A stretch of 64,000 nt of DNA from MFD09286-c1 sp963701015 (GTDB lineage Bacteria; Bacteroidota; Bacteroidia; Bacteroidales; DTGW01): positions 744,001 to 808,000 of the forward strand of contig OY969556.1 in NCBI GenBank assembly GCA_963701015.1. Reading direction: 5' to 3'. Positions 35,500 through 45,645 of the stretch are shown here, piece by piece. Both the position numbers and the translations under genes were made by a program. Positions within the stretch are counted from its first letter, which is position 1; every line of letters starts with the position of its first letter. The notes beneath the pieces are model-generated. The model had not been told where the DNA came from. It worked only from the letters and a program-made list of their open reading frames with translations, and ran no database searches.

Positions 35500-37413
35500 A
35501 TGAGAAAATTTTATTTAGCATTAACAGCGCTAACACTAATTTCAGTTCAAAATTGGGCTACCAATTTACCTGTTGCTTATTCAAATGCACCAATCTATCC
35601 AACTACGAATGGTTCGGTTACAATTTCAATAAATGTAAAAGGAACGGCATTTGATACTTCTAAACTTGATATTTATACAGGTTTAATTACAACAAAATCA
35701 ACTGATATTTCAGGTTCATGGCAGCATGTAGTCCCTGCTAACTGGGGCGATCATCCTGATTCTTTGAAAATGAAAAGAGTAAATGATTCTATTTATTCAT
35801 ATACAATTTCAAATATTGCAAAATTTTATGGTACGGCGGCTGATGAAGGAATATTCCGCATTACGTTTATTTCACGAGACCAATCAGGTAATCAAACGAA
35901 TAATTTATATTTTGAAGTTTTTGGTAATTCACCTACCGATACATTTTCTACAATTCCGGCAAATCCAACAGCTTTACAAATATTGGCTGTTAATTTAAAT
36001 GTAAATAAAACAACTGGTTCATTAAAAACTTACCTTGGAGCTCATCCCGATTCATCAGTATATTCATACACTGCAGTGAATACAAACTTAGGAAGTTGGG
36101 TACATGAAGTAACTCCCTGGAACAATGTTCAAGGTAACGGTAATTTAAAACTAATTACTATAAGTGATTCTATATACCGTTTGTACATTCAACCATCTTC
36201 CAATTCATTTTATGGTGTGGATAATCCTGCTGAAGCAATTACAAATTTAAATTTTGTATTCAGGAATTTTGGAGGTGATTCACAAACTGAAAATATATTT
36301 GTTCCGTTAGCTTATACTGCTCCGACTATTATTTCGAAAGTAAAAAGTTATTTGTGTTATCCACAATATCCAACTGTAAACAGTAAAATTTTTATTTATT
36401 TAAATGCAAATCATCTTCCTCGTAATGGAAATTATATTGCATTTAATTCCAAATCAACTTTATCAGCATGGACAGGACTTATTACATCAACCTCAGCTGA
36501 TGCTTTGAGTGACTGGCAAAAAAATCCAATAAGCAGTTGGTCAAATACATCAATAGGTTTAACAAGGCTTAACGATTCAATTCATGTATTAACAATTCCA
36601 TCTATTGCATCATTTTATCATATTAATGTGAAAGATACTTCCGTATTTAGAATTGCATTTATTGCAAGAGACACTACTACTGGCGGAGGAATTGATCACC
36701 AGACTGATAATTTGTATTTTGAAATATATGGAAGCGTTCCAACTGGTTTATATACATCGCAACCTGCAAAACCTCTTGAAACACATGCTACTGTTATTAC
36801 TGTAAATGTTAATAAGTCAACAAATACCGGTTTGACTAAACATATAGCTAGTAAAATGGACAGTATGGTTTATATTTATACAGGCCTCAATAATGAAGCT
36901 AGTGGTAATTGGACAAATGAAGTTAATTCCTGGTCTACAGTCCCAACAAATACTAACCTTGCTGCATTTACCGTAAATGATTCAATCTACAGGTTCTATG
37001 TATATCCAAATGTACGGTCATTTTATAAACTTACCGATTCATGTAACCATGTTTATACGATGAACGTTATTTTGCGTGATTCAGCCGGCGATGCTCAAAC
37101 TGATAATATATTTGTTCCTTTTGATACTACTTCATATAAGGCTTGTACAGTAGTAAGTTCAGTTTCAACTGAAGCATTACCTGAACTTGCTATATATCCT
37201 AACCCAGCAATTGATAATGTAACTATTAAATCAGCCAATAAAATTTCTGAAATTTCATTTGTAAATATTGTTGGTCAGAAAGTACTTCAGATGACAAATG
37301 TGAACTCTAATAGTGCTAATGTATCACTTTCAAATCTTGAAAATGGCTTATATATAGTTTCAATTAAAACTGAAAATAATATAACCACAATTCAAAAACT
37401 TATTAAACGGTAA
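35500..37413 (+). CDS. T9SS-exported protein with four internal repeats
   Basis: 637 aa. A signal peptide (FYLALTALTLISVQNWA) is followed by four related beta-rich modules of about 130 residues. Shared elements are an opening VTISINVKG-type strand, IYTGLITTKSTD, a W-rich stretch SGSWQHVVPANWGD and LKMKRVNDSIYSYTI with KFYG, each closing with TDNLYFE- or TDNIFVP-like segments. The C-terminal 75 residues form a type A sorting domain (ELAIYPNPAIDNVTI to TTIQKLIKR). Probably a cell-surface or secreted glycan-binding protein; no catalytic motif is visible. It lies between the LacI regulator and a solute-binding protein. Confidence 0.75.
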   Translation: MRKFYLALTALTLISVQNWATNLPVAYSNAPIYPTTNGSVTISINVKGTAFDTSKLDIYTGLITTKSTDISGSWQHVVPANWGDHPDSLKMKRVNDSIYSYTISNIAKFYGTAADEGIFRITFISRDQSGNQTNNLYFEVFGNSPTDTFSTIPANPTALQILAVNLNVNKTTGSLKTYLGAHPDSSVYSYTAVNTNLGSWVHEVTPWNNVQGNGNLKLITISDSIYRLYIQPSSNSFYGVDNPAEAITNLNFVFRNFGGDSQTENIFVPLAYTAPTIISKVKSYLCYPQYPTVNSKIFIYLNANHLPRNGNYIAFNSKSTLSAWTGLITSTSADALSDWQKNPISSWSNTSIGLTRLNDSIHVLTIPSIASFYHINVKDTSVFRIAFIARDTTTGGGIDHQTDNLYFEIYGSVPTGLYTSQPAKPLETHATVITVNVNKSTNTGLTKHIASKMDSMVYIYTGLNNEASGNWTNEVNSWSTVPTNTNLAAFTVNDSIYRFYVYPNVRSFYKLTDSCNHVYTMNVILRDSAGDAQTDNIFVPFDTTSYKACTVVSSVSTEALPELAIYPNPAIDNVTIKSANKISEISFVNIVGQKVLQMTNVNSNSANVSLSNLENGLYIVSIKTENNITTIQKLIKR

Positions 37414-37430
37414 TATTTAAATATCATTAA

Positions 37431-37458
37431 AACAGCCCTAAATCAGGGCTGTTTTTTT
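37431..37458 (+). terminator. Terminator after the T9SS repeat protein
   Basis: AACAGCCCT pairs with AGGGCTGTT around AAATC-type loop bases and is followed by a T tract. It lies 17 bp past the stop and 19 bp before the next start, so the solute-binding protein may need its own promoter or read-through. Confidence 0.85.
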
Positions 37459-37476
37459 ACTTTTAATACATTCAAA

Positions 37477-38856
37477 ATGAAAAATAAATTCTTTAAATTA
37501 TTTTCTTTGTTAATTCTGATAATTGGAACTGTATTCTACTTACTATCATTTAAAAATATTAATAAAAGCGAAACAACAAATTATGTAAAACTTAATCCGG
37601 TAATACCAACTACTGAAATTAACTGGATTGGTCAATGGCAAGGGGAAGGTGATAAAGAAAAGTTTTTGACAGAAATAGCAAATGAGTATGAATTTATGCA
37701 TCAGGATGTTAAAGTAAATTTAAAATTCAGGGATGATGTATATAATGCCAAAGATGAAGCTGCCTTTATAATTGAACAGATGAAAAAACCTGTTGCCGAT
37801 TGGGATATTATTGTTCGTGTGCACGTAAATTATCAAACAATTGCAAATGAATTGAATGACCCGAATTGGGGTGAGAAATATCTGGTAGATTTTAGCAAAA
37901 TTCCAGGTTTTATTGAAAGTCATAAAGATTTTATTAAAACCGATATGTATAAAAAAAGATATGGCAATGTTATTTTTGGGCCTTTCAATGAAGGCCAATT
38001 ATGCACACTTTATGTTAACACGGAAGTTGCAAAGAAAATGGGCATTGAAGTGAAACAATACGGAATGACGTTTGATGATTTTTTAGACTATATAAAAAAA
38101 GCAGATGAATATAATAAGTCACATGATTATATTGCTCCAATTTTTGAAGATGCCAACTGGATTCAATCGGAAATTATTTTTAAGAATCTGTTTTTTTCAT
38201 TATTGGATAATTATGACGAAGTTTTGGATACAAGGTTGACTCCTGAAAAATTAAAAGCGTTAGAAACAACTTATAAAGCTTGCGAAGAACTTTCGAAGTA
38301 CAATCCAATTATAAGAAATCGTCAAAGAATGAACTGGGGACGCGATAATATTTACCCATTAGAAGATAGTTGTTTGTTTATGCCAAATTATACTTTTATG
38401 TATAACATTTGGAAGATGAAAGGAAAGGAAAAGATGTATAAAATTTTACCTTGTGAATTACCAGTTTTTAAACCTTCAACAGTTTATTTAGGCGGTTATG
38501 TTGCAAACTGGGCAGTACTAAAAAATGCACCTCATAAAGATGAAGCTATTAAATTAATGATGTACTGGTGCAAGCCTGAAGTTGCTGAAAAATGGGTACG
38601 ATATACAAAAAGCTTATCCGGGATAAAAGGGAATTTAACCACAAATACTTTTGGTGTTGATCCATTTGAAAATTTTATGTACACAATTGATAAAAAATAT
38701 AATGGCAAAATGATCCAGGAACTTGATAATCGCTATATCTTAGGAGACAAACTTCTTGCAAATAAAAATTTTAAAGTTTTATTTAGGGTTATTGATGTAT
38801 TGGAAGGTCACATGACTGCTGAACAAGCAATGGATGATATTAAAAGAAATATTTAA
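37477..38856 (+). CDS. Family 1-type extracellular solute-binding protein, membrane-anchored
   Basis: 459 aa. One N-terminal hydrophobic segment (FSLLILIIGTVFYLLSF) without a lipobox Cys suggests a membrane anchor. The rest looks like an ABC carbohydrate-binding protein: INWIGQWQGEGDKEKFLTEI at the N-terminus, YVNTEVAKKMGIEVKQYGMTFDDFLDYIKKA and the late LGGYVANWAVLKNAPHKDEAIKLM. No ABC permease or ATPase gene is adjacent, so its partner is either elsewhere or absent, and a sensing role is possible. Regulation by the nearby LacI protein is a guess. Confidence 0.8.
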   Translation: MKNKFFKLFSLLILIIGTVFYLLSFKNINKSETTNYVKLNPVIPTTEINWIGQWQGEGDKEKFLTEIANEYEFMHQDVKVNLKFRDDVYNAKDEAAFIIEQMKKPVADWDIIVRVHVNYQTIANELNDPNWGEKYLVDFSKIPGFIESHKDFIKTDMYKKRYGNVIFGPFNEGQLCTLYVNTEVAKKMGIEVKQYGMTFDDFLDYIKKADEYNKSHDYIAPIFEDANWIQSEIIFKNLFFSLLDNYDEVLDTRLTPEKLKALETTYKACEELSKYNPIIRNRQRMNWGRDNIYPLEDSCLFMPNYTFMYNIWKMKGKEKMYKILPCELPVFKPSTVYLGGYVANWAVLKNAPHKDEAIKLMMYWCKPEVAEKWVRYTKSLSGIKGNLTTNTFGVDPFENFMYTIDKKYNGKMIQELDNRYILGDKLLANKNFKVLFRVIDVLEGHMTAEQAMDDIKRNI

Positions 38857-38881
38857 TATCAATTCAATCATTTTTTAATTA

Positions 38882-40306
38882 TTAACTTCTTTTTACAATA
38901 AATCTGTTATATAAAAATAATGCAATAGAAGTTATAATTCCAATCAATACAATTATATATGCCAAATTATATGGATGATATTTTGTCCATAATAAATGGT
39001 TTACCTGATCATTCGTCAATCCCGATTTTGAAATAAATTCATTTAATATTCCTGAATTACTATTGGGAATTGATATTCCAGGGAATTTTAATATAAATTC
39101 TTTTTTAAGAAAATAAAATTTATCGCTCATTTTACCATATACCGGACCTGATATTATTCCTGCAACAAAATTACCCAAAGCAAATGGCAGGTATGATGAA
39201 CCAACATATGCAGCAGTTTTTCCTTCCGGTGCTATACGTCCAAAATATTCAGTCATTCTTGGGGAACACATCATTTCACCAAATGCGCTTACAATAAGGG
39301 AAAAGAAAATAATCCATATGTTGGCTGTTAAAAGCGCAAAAAACATCCCAGTAGTATTAATCATAATTCCAAACAGAATGCCATATTCAGGCCTAAGCTT
39401 TCGAGAATATCCCGAAACAATTATTTGAAACAATATAATGCAGGCGGCACCAGTATTAACAACCATCTCAGGTGAAATCCCGTGGGCGTTATTTCCAATT
39501 ATATCTGCCAATCCTTGTGAAATTCCAGATAACTTAAAATACATTGGTGAAGTATTCACCCATTGATCAATAAAATTTGGTATTGTATAAAATAATTGCC
39601 AGTAAACACTCCAAAAACCTACCACAATTATTAACATAATTACCAATCGAAAATCCTGGAATACATGAAAAGTATCAGAAATTATCCGCTTTAAAATCAA
39701 TTGCAATTTTTCGTTACTTCGCTTAATTTTAGGCTCTTTATAAAAGATAAGCAATAATAAAATATTAATTAAAATAGCAATAGATGAACCAAAAAATACA
39801 TATTTCCAATCGTGTTCCCGTAGTTTAGATGCTACCGCAGGCCCAATAAATCCACCTATATTAATAATCATATACCAAATTCCGAAACCCAGCGAGGACG
39901 ATTCGTCATCGGTTGTTTTAGCTACAGTTGCTGCTATTATTGGTTTAAAAAGTGCCGCACCTATGGCTAAATATAAAAATGCTATAAAGACTCCGTGAAA
40001 TGAAGTAAAATAAACAATTGCCGAATACCCGGTAGATAATATAATCAAAGAAATCATCAATGATTTTTTATAACCAATTCTATCGGCTATAGCACCTGTA
40101 AGAAGTGGCAGAATATATAAAATCATATTTACAATTCCAAGTAGCCATCCTTTTTGCGATTGGCTAAATTCCAATGCGCCCGATTCCTTTGAACCAGTTA
40201 AATAAAGTGTTATAACAAGGAACATGCCATACCAGGCCCAACGCTCAAAAAGCTCCATTGCATTTGCTGTCCAAAAAGTACTGTGGAATTTTTTAAATAT
40301 ATTCAT
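38882..40306 (-). CDS. POT/MFS-family transporter
   Basis: 474 aa with 12 or more membrane segments. The N-terminal AMELFERWAWYGMFLVITLYL is the POT-type ERxAYYG motif, followed by the MFS loop GAIADRIGYKKSLM and FKPIIAATVAKTTDDESSS. POT members import di- and tripeptides with protons; the substrate here is not certain because the usual PTR2 signature is incomplete. I take the ATG at 40306, not the TTG two codons upstream. Convergent with the solute-binding protein, 25 bp apart. Confidence 0.8.
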   Translation of the reverse strand: MNIFKKFHSTFWTANAMELFERWAWYGMFLVITLYLTGSKESGALEFSQSQKGWLLGIVNMILYILPLLTGAIADRIGYKKSLMISLIILSTGYSAIVYFTSFHGVFIAFLYLAIGAALFKPIIAATVAKTTDDESSSLGFGIWYMIINIGGFIGPAVASKLREHDWKYVFFGSSIAILINILLLLIFYKEPKIKRSNEKLQLILKRIISDTFHVFQDFRLVIMLIIVVGFWSVYWQLFYTIPNFIDQWVNTSPMYFKLSGISQGLADIIGNNAHGISPEMVVNTGAACIILFQIIVSGYSRKLRPEYGILFGIMINTTGMFFALLTANIWIIFFSLIVSAFGEMMCSPRMTEYFGRIAPEGKTAAYVGSSYLPFALGNFVAGIISGPVYGKMSDKFYFLKKEFILKFPGISIPNSNSGILNEFISKSGLTNDQVNHLLWTKYHPYNLAYIIVLIGIITSIALFLYNRFIVKRS

Positions 40307-40372
40307 ATTCAATAGTAGCTTTTAATTGTTTGATTTTTAAAAATTTGAATTTGTAATTTATTATATTATCTG

Positions 40373-41749
40373 TTATTCATATTTTATTACTTCACTGGAT
40401 ATTTTTCCTTTTAGTAATCGTGTTTCAATTATATCATTTTCTTTAATATTTAATGTGTCTTTTAAAAGTTTATTATTGAGTAACGTTATAGAATAACCTT
40501 TGTTGAGAATATATTCAGGATTAGTATGTTTTACAGTGTTTTCTGCCAATACAAGATGTGAATTAGCTAATTCAAGTTTTGCAACTATTGCATTTTTTAT
40601 ATTATCTGAAATTTGTTTAAGCTTGAATTTGTTTACTAGAAATAATTGCTTTAATCTGGAATCAATAGAATTAACTATATTATTTTGGTTATGAAGTTCA
40701 GATTTTATTTTATTAACCGTTATGTTTGAGGTTAAATAAATATTTTTTTCAAGCAATGTTTTTTCATTGTGTATATAATCTTTAATCAGGCCTGGGAAAA
40801 CAGATATAACACTTGTTAAAATTTGTTTTTGGTATTCAACTTTTTCGCTAACAATTTCAATCGACTGGTTGTAAAGTTCATCAATGTTATTTTCAAAGTT
40901 ATACAATTGGTTAATTAAAAATTCAGCCACAGCAGTTGGTGTTTTTAAACGGGTATGTGCAACCATATCTACAACTGAATCGTCCTGTTCATGACCAATG
41001 CCAGTGATTATTGGTAACGGGAATTGGGCAACATTTGATGCAAGCCAGTAATTATCAAAACAACTTAAATCGGTTTGTGAACCTCCACCTCTTATAATAA
41101 CCACTGCATCAAAATCGTCATATAACCTGTTAATATGTTCCAATGCTGCAATTATTGACTCTTCAGCTTTTTCACCCTGCATTATTGCCGGGAAAAGTTT
41201 TACTTTAAATTGATACAAATAACTATTTTGCAATAAGTGGGTCACAAAATCTTTATATCCGGCAGCAGTTGTAGATGATATAATTGCAATACGTTGCGGA
41301 ACAATTGGGAGTTCAATTTCATGGTTTATATCGAAAACGCCTTCAGATTTCAGCCTTTTAATTGTTTCAGCTTTTTTCAAAGCTAAATCACCAACCGTGA
41401 ATGATGGTTCAATATCAATAATATTCAGGCTTAAACCATATACTTCATGGAAATCGATTTTTACACAAATGAGAATTTTTAAACCTTCTGTTAATTGCCT
41501 GCCTGTTGTAGTTTCGAAATAGGGTTTCAACATCCTATAAGTATTCGACCAAATTGTAGCTTTTGCCTGTGCTATAATTTTATCATTCAATGTATCTTTT
41601 TCAAAAAGTTCAAGATAACAATGACCACTGTAATTTTCTTTTAATTGTGCAATTTCAGCCTTTACCCATTGACTTTCAGAAAATGAAATTTTTAATGTAT
41701 TCCTGATACTATTATTAAGTTCAAATAATGTTAGTCCAGTTTCATTCAT
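40373..41749 (-). CDS. xseA: Exodeoxyribonuclease VII large subunit
   Basis: Catalytic subunit of ExoVII, which degrades single-stranded DNA in both directions. 458 aa. The OB domain contains FSESQWVKAEIAQLKENYSGHCYLEL, and the nuclease core contains RIAIISSTTAAGYKDF, VVIIRGGGSQTDLSCFDNY and TGIGHEQDDSVVDMVAHTRLKTPTAVAEF. A long coiled coil forms the C-terminal half. The small subunit XseB is not in the 60-bp gap downstream nor elsewhere that I could see, although it is commonly adjacent. Confidence 0.95.
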   Translation of the reverse strand: MNETGLTLFELNNSIRNTLKISFSESQWVKAEIAQLKENYSGHCYLELFEKDTLNDKIIAQAKATIWSNTYRMLKPYFETTTGRQLTEGLKILICVKIDFHEVYGLSLNIIDIEPSFTVGDLALKKAETIKRLKSEGVFDINHEIELPIVPQRIAIISSTTAAGYKDFVTHLLQNSYLYQFKVKLFPAIMQGEKAEESIIAALEHINRLYDDFDAVVIIRGGGSQTDLSCFDNYWLASNVAQFPLPIITGIGHEQDDSVVDMVAHTRLKTPTAVAEFLINQLYNFENNIDELYNQSIEIVSEKVEYQKQILTSVISVFPGLIKDYIHNEKTLLEKNIYLTSNITVNKIKSELHNQNNIVNSIDSRLKQLFLVNKFKLKQISDNIKNAIVAKLELANSHLVLAENTVKHTNPEYILNKGYSITLLNNKLLKDTLNIKENDIIETRLLKGKISSEVIKYE

Positions 41750-41752
41750 TGG

Positions 41753-43390
41753 CTAATTTTTAATTGCTTTGAACACGAAAGTTTTATTACCATTTTTACA
41801 TTGAAATATATATAAACCTTTAGGTAAATTTTGAATCTCATCGTTTAAAACAATATAGCCGGTGTTTTGAACATTCTTTTCAAAACATTTTTTACCAGAA
41901 ATATCATAGCACTTAACATTTGCAATTGATTGAATTGTATTATTTAAGCCAATTATAATATAATTAGTAAATGGGTTTGGAAAAATAATTTCTTTAGGAC
42001 TTAAATTAAGAGAATTGTTCCTTGACAAAATAGTAAATGCTTTATGGAAATCTGGAAGTCCGTAACCATATGAATTGCTTGGGTTATTAGAACTATCGCC
42101 TGACATTCTGATGGCTTGTAAAATATCTGTGGTTTTTGCAAATGGAAATGCCTGAATAAGACAAGCCGTAAGGCCTGCTATAACAGGTGCTGCGAATGAT
42201 GTTCCAGAACCTGTCATAAATCCTGTTGCAGAAGATTGCACGGTTGCATTTTCACCCATTGCCATTACATCGGGTTTAATTCGTCCGTCTGATGTTGGGC
42301 CAAATGATGAATATGACGATCTTAACTGACTCGAATTTACAGAACCTACAGCTAAAATATTTTTTGCATCTGCGGGAGTACCAATGTAATGCCAGGGTTT
42401 ATTTCCATCGTTTCCGGCTGCAACAATTACAGCAATACCTTTGGATACCGCAATACTTGCAGCTATTGAATTACGAGCTGTTACGCCATTTAAATTGCTA
42501 TAAGTATGGTTAAATGGTGCATAATCAAACTGAGTGTAACCCAAAGAAGTGCTTGAAACATCGGCTCCGACACTATCGGCATATTCAATTGCTGCAAGCC
42601 AATTATCTTCTTCAACAGGGTTTTCTGAATTTACATCTTCACTTACAAGTAGCCAAAATGAAGCATCTGGCGCAGTTCCAACCATAGTGAATGGCTGAAG
42701 TGCCCCAATTAGTGATAAACATTCTGCTCCATGAGGTTCTGGTAAAAATACAGTCTTTCCCGGATCGACATAATTAAACGTTCCTAATATTCTGTTTTCG
42801 TTCCAGGCACTATCTAATGTACTGTAATTTTCAGCATTCATAAATCCAGCATCAATAATGGCTATTTGAACTCCATTCCCACGTAATCCCAAATTATGTA
42901 AAAACTGCCCATTAAGCATTGTAATAGTATTATTTTCATAACCATAATAATTGTAGCCGGGCTCATTTGGTTGATTGATCAATTCTTCAAACTTATTCGA
43001 ATTCAACTTTTTTTTATAATTTTCAGCTATTGCCGTATATTGAATATTCGAAACAAAGGAGTAGGTTCTTATTTTACTAATTACTGTAGTGTCAAACGCT
43101 TCAATTGTTGCTCCATTCAGCCATTTTGATGTGTACATTACTTTTACACCGGAATGGGCAAGACTATCGGTATATTTTTTTGAAACCGGTATGTCTTCCA
43201 TTGTAACCGGTATATCATACTTCAATCGACGGTCAATAGATCGCTGTGACAAAAATTCGTGTGGATTATTAATAGAATAGTTTGAATAATTTTTATCAGT
43301 GAATTGTACCCAATATTTTGCTCCATGCTGGCATAGTAAACCCGATGTGTAAAACATGAAAAAACAGCCGATTATAAACCTGCTTAACAT
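41753..43390 (-). CDS. Subtilisin-like (S8) serine protease with T9SS sorting domain
   Basis: 545 aa secreted protease. After a signal peptide, the prodomain-like start GAKYWVQFTDKNYSNYSINNP precedes the catalytic triad: Asp in VQIAIIDAGFMN, His in PEPHGAECLSL and Ser in GSGTSFAAPVIAG. The oxyanion region is VIVAAGNDGNKPWH. The C-terminus (KEIIFPNPFTNYIIIGL to FVFKAIKN) is a Por-type sorting domain for export by T9SS. It is 3 bp from xseA on the same strand and follows the MORN-type gene. Confidence 0.92.
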   Translation of the reverse strand: MLSRFIIGCFFMFYTSGLLCQHGAKYWVQFTDKNYSNYSINNPHEFLSQRSIDRRLKYDIPVTMEDIPVSKKYTDSLAHSGVKVMYTSKWLNGATIEAFDTTVISKIRTYSFVSNIQYTAIAENYKKKLNSNKFEELINQPNEPGYNYYGYENNTITMLNGQFLHNLGLRGNGVQIAIIDAGFMNAENYSTLDSAWNENRILGTFNYVDPGKTVFLPEPHGAECLSLIGALQPFTMVGTAPDASFWLLVSEDVNSENPVEEDNWLAAIEYADSVGADVSSTSLGYTQFDYAPFNHTYSNLNGVTARNSIAASIAVSKGIAVIVAAGNDGNKPWHYIGTPADAKNILAVGSVNSSQLRSSYSSFGPTSDGRIKPDVMAMGENATVQSSATGFMTGSGTSFAAPVIAGLTACLIQAFPFAKTTDILQAIRMSGDSSNNPSNSYGYGLPDFHKAFTILSRNNSLNLSPKEIIFPNPFTNYIIIGLNNTIQSIANVKCYDISGKKCFEKNVQNTGYIVLNDEIQNLPKGLYIFQCKNGNKTFVFKAIKN

Positions 43391-43398
43391 GTAATAAT

Positions 43399-44199
43399 TT
43401 ATCTGGTCGGAATTAGGCTATTTTCATCAGGTTCAGGAATTTTACCTTTATTTTCTTCAATCATTTTAAAATATTCCTGCTGTTCCTGTTCGAGTTGTGA
43501 AGCATTTTGAGGCACATTATTGATGTAAATTATTTTTGTCTTTTCATTCCCGTTTTCATCGTAATAAACCCAATTGCCTTGCATTAAATTATCACTAAAT
43601 TGACCTTTAATTTCCGGTTTATTATCTTCATAGAATACCTGAAAATTACCACTACGGTTATCGTTTTGATAAAATGATTTTAACTTAATATTCCCGTTTT
43701 CATAACGTTGAATCCAATCGCCATTTTTTTTATTATTTGTCCAATTTAACTCTTCTGCAATATTTTCATTCGGAAAATATTTTTTTGAAACGCCATCTTT
43801 CACGCCATTTTTGTAATTTTCTTCCATACGAAGGGTTTTATCATAATAGGAGTAATATTTCCATATACTATCTTTTTCGGTACCTATGAAGTTACCTTCA
43901 GCTGCAATTTCGCCGTTTTCGTAAAAAATTTTAGAACGCGAACGTTCACCTTTATTATAAAATTCCATTATTGCTTTAATTGTGCCATCTTCATAATATC
44001 GCTTCAGTTCACCCATTGGTTTATTGTCTTGAAAGAATGTTTGGTATTTAATTTTTCCATTGTCGTAATTGACTTTCCAATAACCTTGTTTTAGTCCGTT
44101 TTTGTCGGTTTGGTTCCATATTGTATCCGATGTTCCGGCAAAAATATTTTGAATATTTGCGCTAATAACAACAATAGCTATTAATAATAACTTCTTCAT
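43399..44199 (-). CDS. Secreted MORN-repeat (YwqK-type) protein
   Basis: 266 aa from the ATG at 44199 (a TTG at 44208 is less likely). A signal peptide (KKLLLIAIVVISANIQNIFA) precedes about eight MORN-like repeats of the form G-x-W-x-x-Y-x-x-G-x, such as KQGYWKVNYDNGKIKYQTFF and NGDWIQRYENGNIKLKSFY. YwqK naming as an antitoxin is historical; no toxin partner is adjacent. Likely envelope-associated; function unknown. Confidence 0.85.
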   Translation of the reverse strand: MKKLLLIAIVVISANIQNIFAGTSDTIWNQTDKNGLKQGYWKVNYDNGKIKYQTFFQDNKPMGELKRYYEDGTIKAIMEFYNKGERSRSKIFYENGEIAAEGNFIGTEKDSIWKYYSYYDKTLRMEENYKNGVKDGVSKKYFPNENIAEELNWTNNKKNGDWIQRYENGNIKLKSFYQNDNRSGNFQVFYEDNKPEIKGQFSDNLMQGNWVYYDENGNEKTKIIYINNVPQNASQLEQEQQEYFKMIEENKGKIPEPDENSLIPTR

Positions 44200-44277
44200 G
44201 TGAATCAAATTTTAAATTCGACATAAAAGTAATGAAATTTATTCTGCATGGCTTCTGAAAATAAGTAAACATTGCAG

Positions 44278-44310
44278 TTTTGTATAACATTTAAATATGT
44301 TTTACATTTG
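44278..44310 (+). promoter_or_regulatory. Bacteroidota-type promoter for the gene at 44337
   Basis: TTTTG, 20 nt, then TACATTTG, an exact match to TTTG/TAnnTTTG, with the -7 box ending 26 nt before the ATG. Confidence 0.7.
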
Positions 44311-44336
44311 TTAAATACATAAAACCAAACCTGAAT

Positions 44337-45152
44337 ATGAGAAAATTATTGATATTTATTACAGTGATGAATTTTCAACTTATTAAAGCTCAAAAAATAG
44401 TTAAAGTTGAAAATGTTACTGGTAAATATGAGTTGATGCAGAATGCAGAGATTACACCTGCCGAAGCCTGGAACAGGGCGTTGCATGATGCTAAAATTAA
44501 TGCTTTACGTAAAGCTGGGATTGGTGAAAATATTCATCAAACTGAATCGGTGCACACCCAACAAAGTGGTAAAGATATGACTCAGGATTACCGCGCTGTT
44601 TTATTTGTAAATATTAATGGCGGCATTAAAGATTGGGAAACTGTTTCAAAACCCGACCCAACAGTCCAGAATGGTGCATTTATTTATACCTGGACGATAA
44701 ATGCTGAAGTAATTAAATATGACAAACAGCCCGATCCGGGATTTTATTTTGACGTTGAAGGACTTAAACCTTCATATAACAATAATACCCCGTTAACATT
44801 TACATTTACCCCATCGGCTGACGGTTATTTGAAAATATTTAACTTAAACGATAATGATTGCTCAATGACTTATCCCTATGTTGATGCAGACCCTAAAAGT
44901 CCAATTAATGACAATGCAAATTATTTGTTTAAAGGAAAAATAAAGGTATTGTTCCCTATGAATAAGAATATGGAAGGATATTATATGACAACGGATTTAA
45001 AAAAAGAGAAGAACTATCTGGTATTTGTTTATACAAAAAAAAATATACCATTTATTAAGCAAGTTACTGATGAAAATTTAGAAAAATGGATAAATACTAT
45101 CGATCCTGATGAAAAGTATGTAGAATATTACAATTTTGATATTGTAAAATAA
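44337..45152 (+). CDS. Secreted DUF4384-like protein
   Basis: 271 aa with a signal peptide ending KAQK. The N-terminal half resembles LPP20/FlgT-like modules (AEAWNRALHDAKINALRKAGIGENIHQTESVHTQ, read as AEAWNRALHDAKINALRKAG then IGENIHQTE). The second half has the DUF4384 pattern FTFTPSADGYLKIFNLN and KIKVLFPMNKNMEGYY. Function unknown; such proteins are periplasmic and sometimes found near peptidoglycan-related or caspase-like genes. Preceded by an exact consensus promoter. Confidence 0.7.
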   Translation: MRKLLIFITVMNFQLIKAQKIVKVENVTGKYELMQNAEITPAEAWNRALHDAKINALRKAGIGENIHQTESVHTQQSGKDMTQDYRAVLFVNINGGIKDWETVSKPDPTVQNGAFIYTWTINAEVIKYDKQPDPGFYFDVEGLKPSYNNNTPLTFTFTPSADGYLKIFNLNDNDCSMTYPYVDADPKSPINDNANYLFKGKIKVLFPMNKNMEGYYMTTDLKKEKNYLVFVYTKKNIPFIKQVTDENLEKWINTIDPDEKYVEYYNFDIVK

Positions 45153-45210
45153 AATTAATGACTTACAATATTTTAATACTGGAATCGTTATTTAAATAAA
45201 TAATTTAATA

Positions 45211-45432
45211 ATGCCTATGGTAAAAAGCTCTACACTATTTAGAAAACCAAATGAACAAAGCGAAGCGGCAGTAAATAAAGTTAGCAAAAAACAAAGCAAC
45301 ATTTTTTATTTTATTGATGATAACATGTTTAGCCCTTCGAAGAAATCAATTGAATTCATACTTAACTTTAGTAAAAGTTATAGAACAAAAAAATTGAAAA
45401 ACGGAAATTATGTTGATATGAATATCAATTGA
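45211..45432 (+). CDS. Small hypothetical protein
   Basis: 73 aa, basic, no membrane segment. It contains SNIFYFIDDNMFSPSKKSIE and a basic tail. No family recognised. It lies 58 bp after the DUF4384-like gene and 18 bp before the left end of the insertion sequence. It could be a spurious frame, but the composition is protein-like. Confidence 0.45.
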   Translation: MPMVKSSTLFRKPNEQSEAAVNKVSKKQSNIFYFIDDNMFSPSKKSIEFILNFSKSYRTKKLKNGNYVDMNIN

Positions 45433-45450
45433 AAACGTAACTTAAAGCAT

Positions 45451-45475
45451 AATAGAAAGAGGCCGTCTCAAAAGT
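45451..45475 (+). repeat. Left terminal inverted repeat of the IS
   Basis: 25 bp, AATAGAAAGA then GGCC then GTCTCAAAAGT. With 45476-45492 it also makes an internal hairpin (GGCCGTCTCA with TGAGATGGTC) followed by seven T on the plus strand. Confidence 0.8.
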
Positions 45476-45645
45476 AAAAATGAGATGGTCTTTTTTTGGT
45501 TAAAAAACGTAGAATTTTTTTGAACTGATCAAAATGTTTTATGGTAGATTATTTTTTTGTTTGATCGATTTAGATTTTTTTGATAATAATTTAATAATTA
45601 CGATATAGGACATTTGTTGCCTTCCTAAGAGGATGGCAAAGCAGC

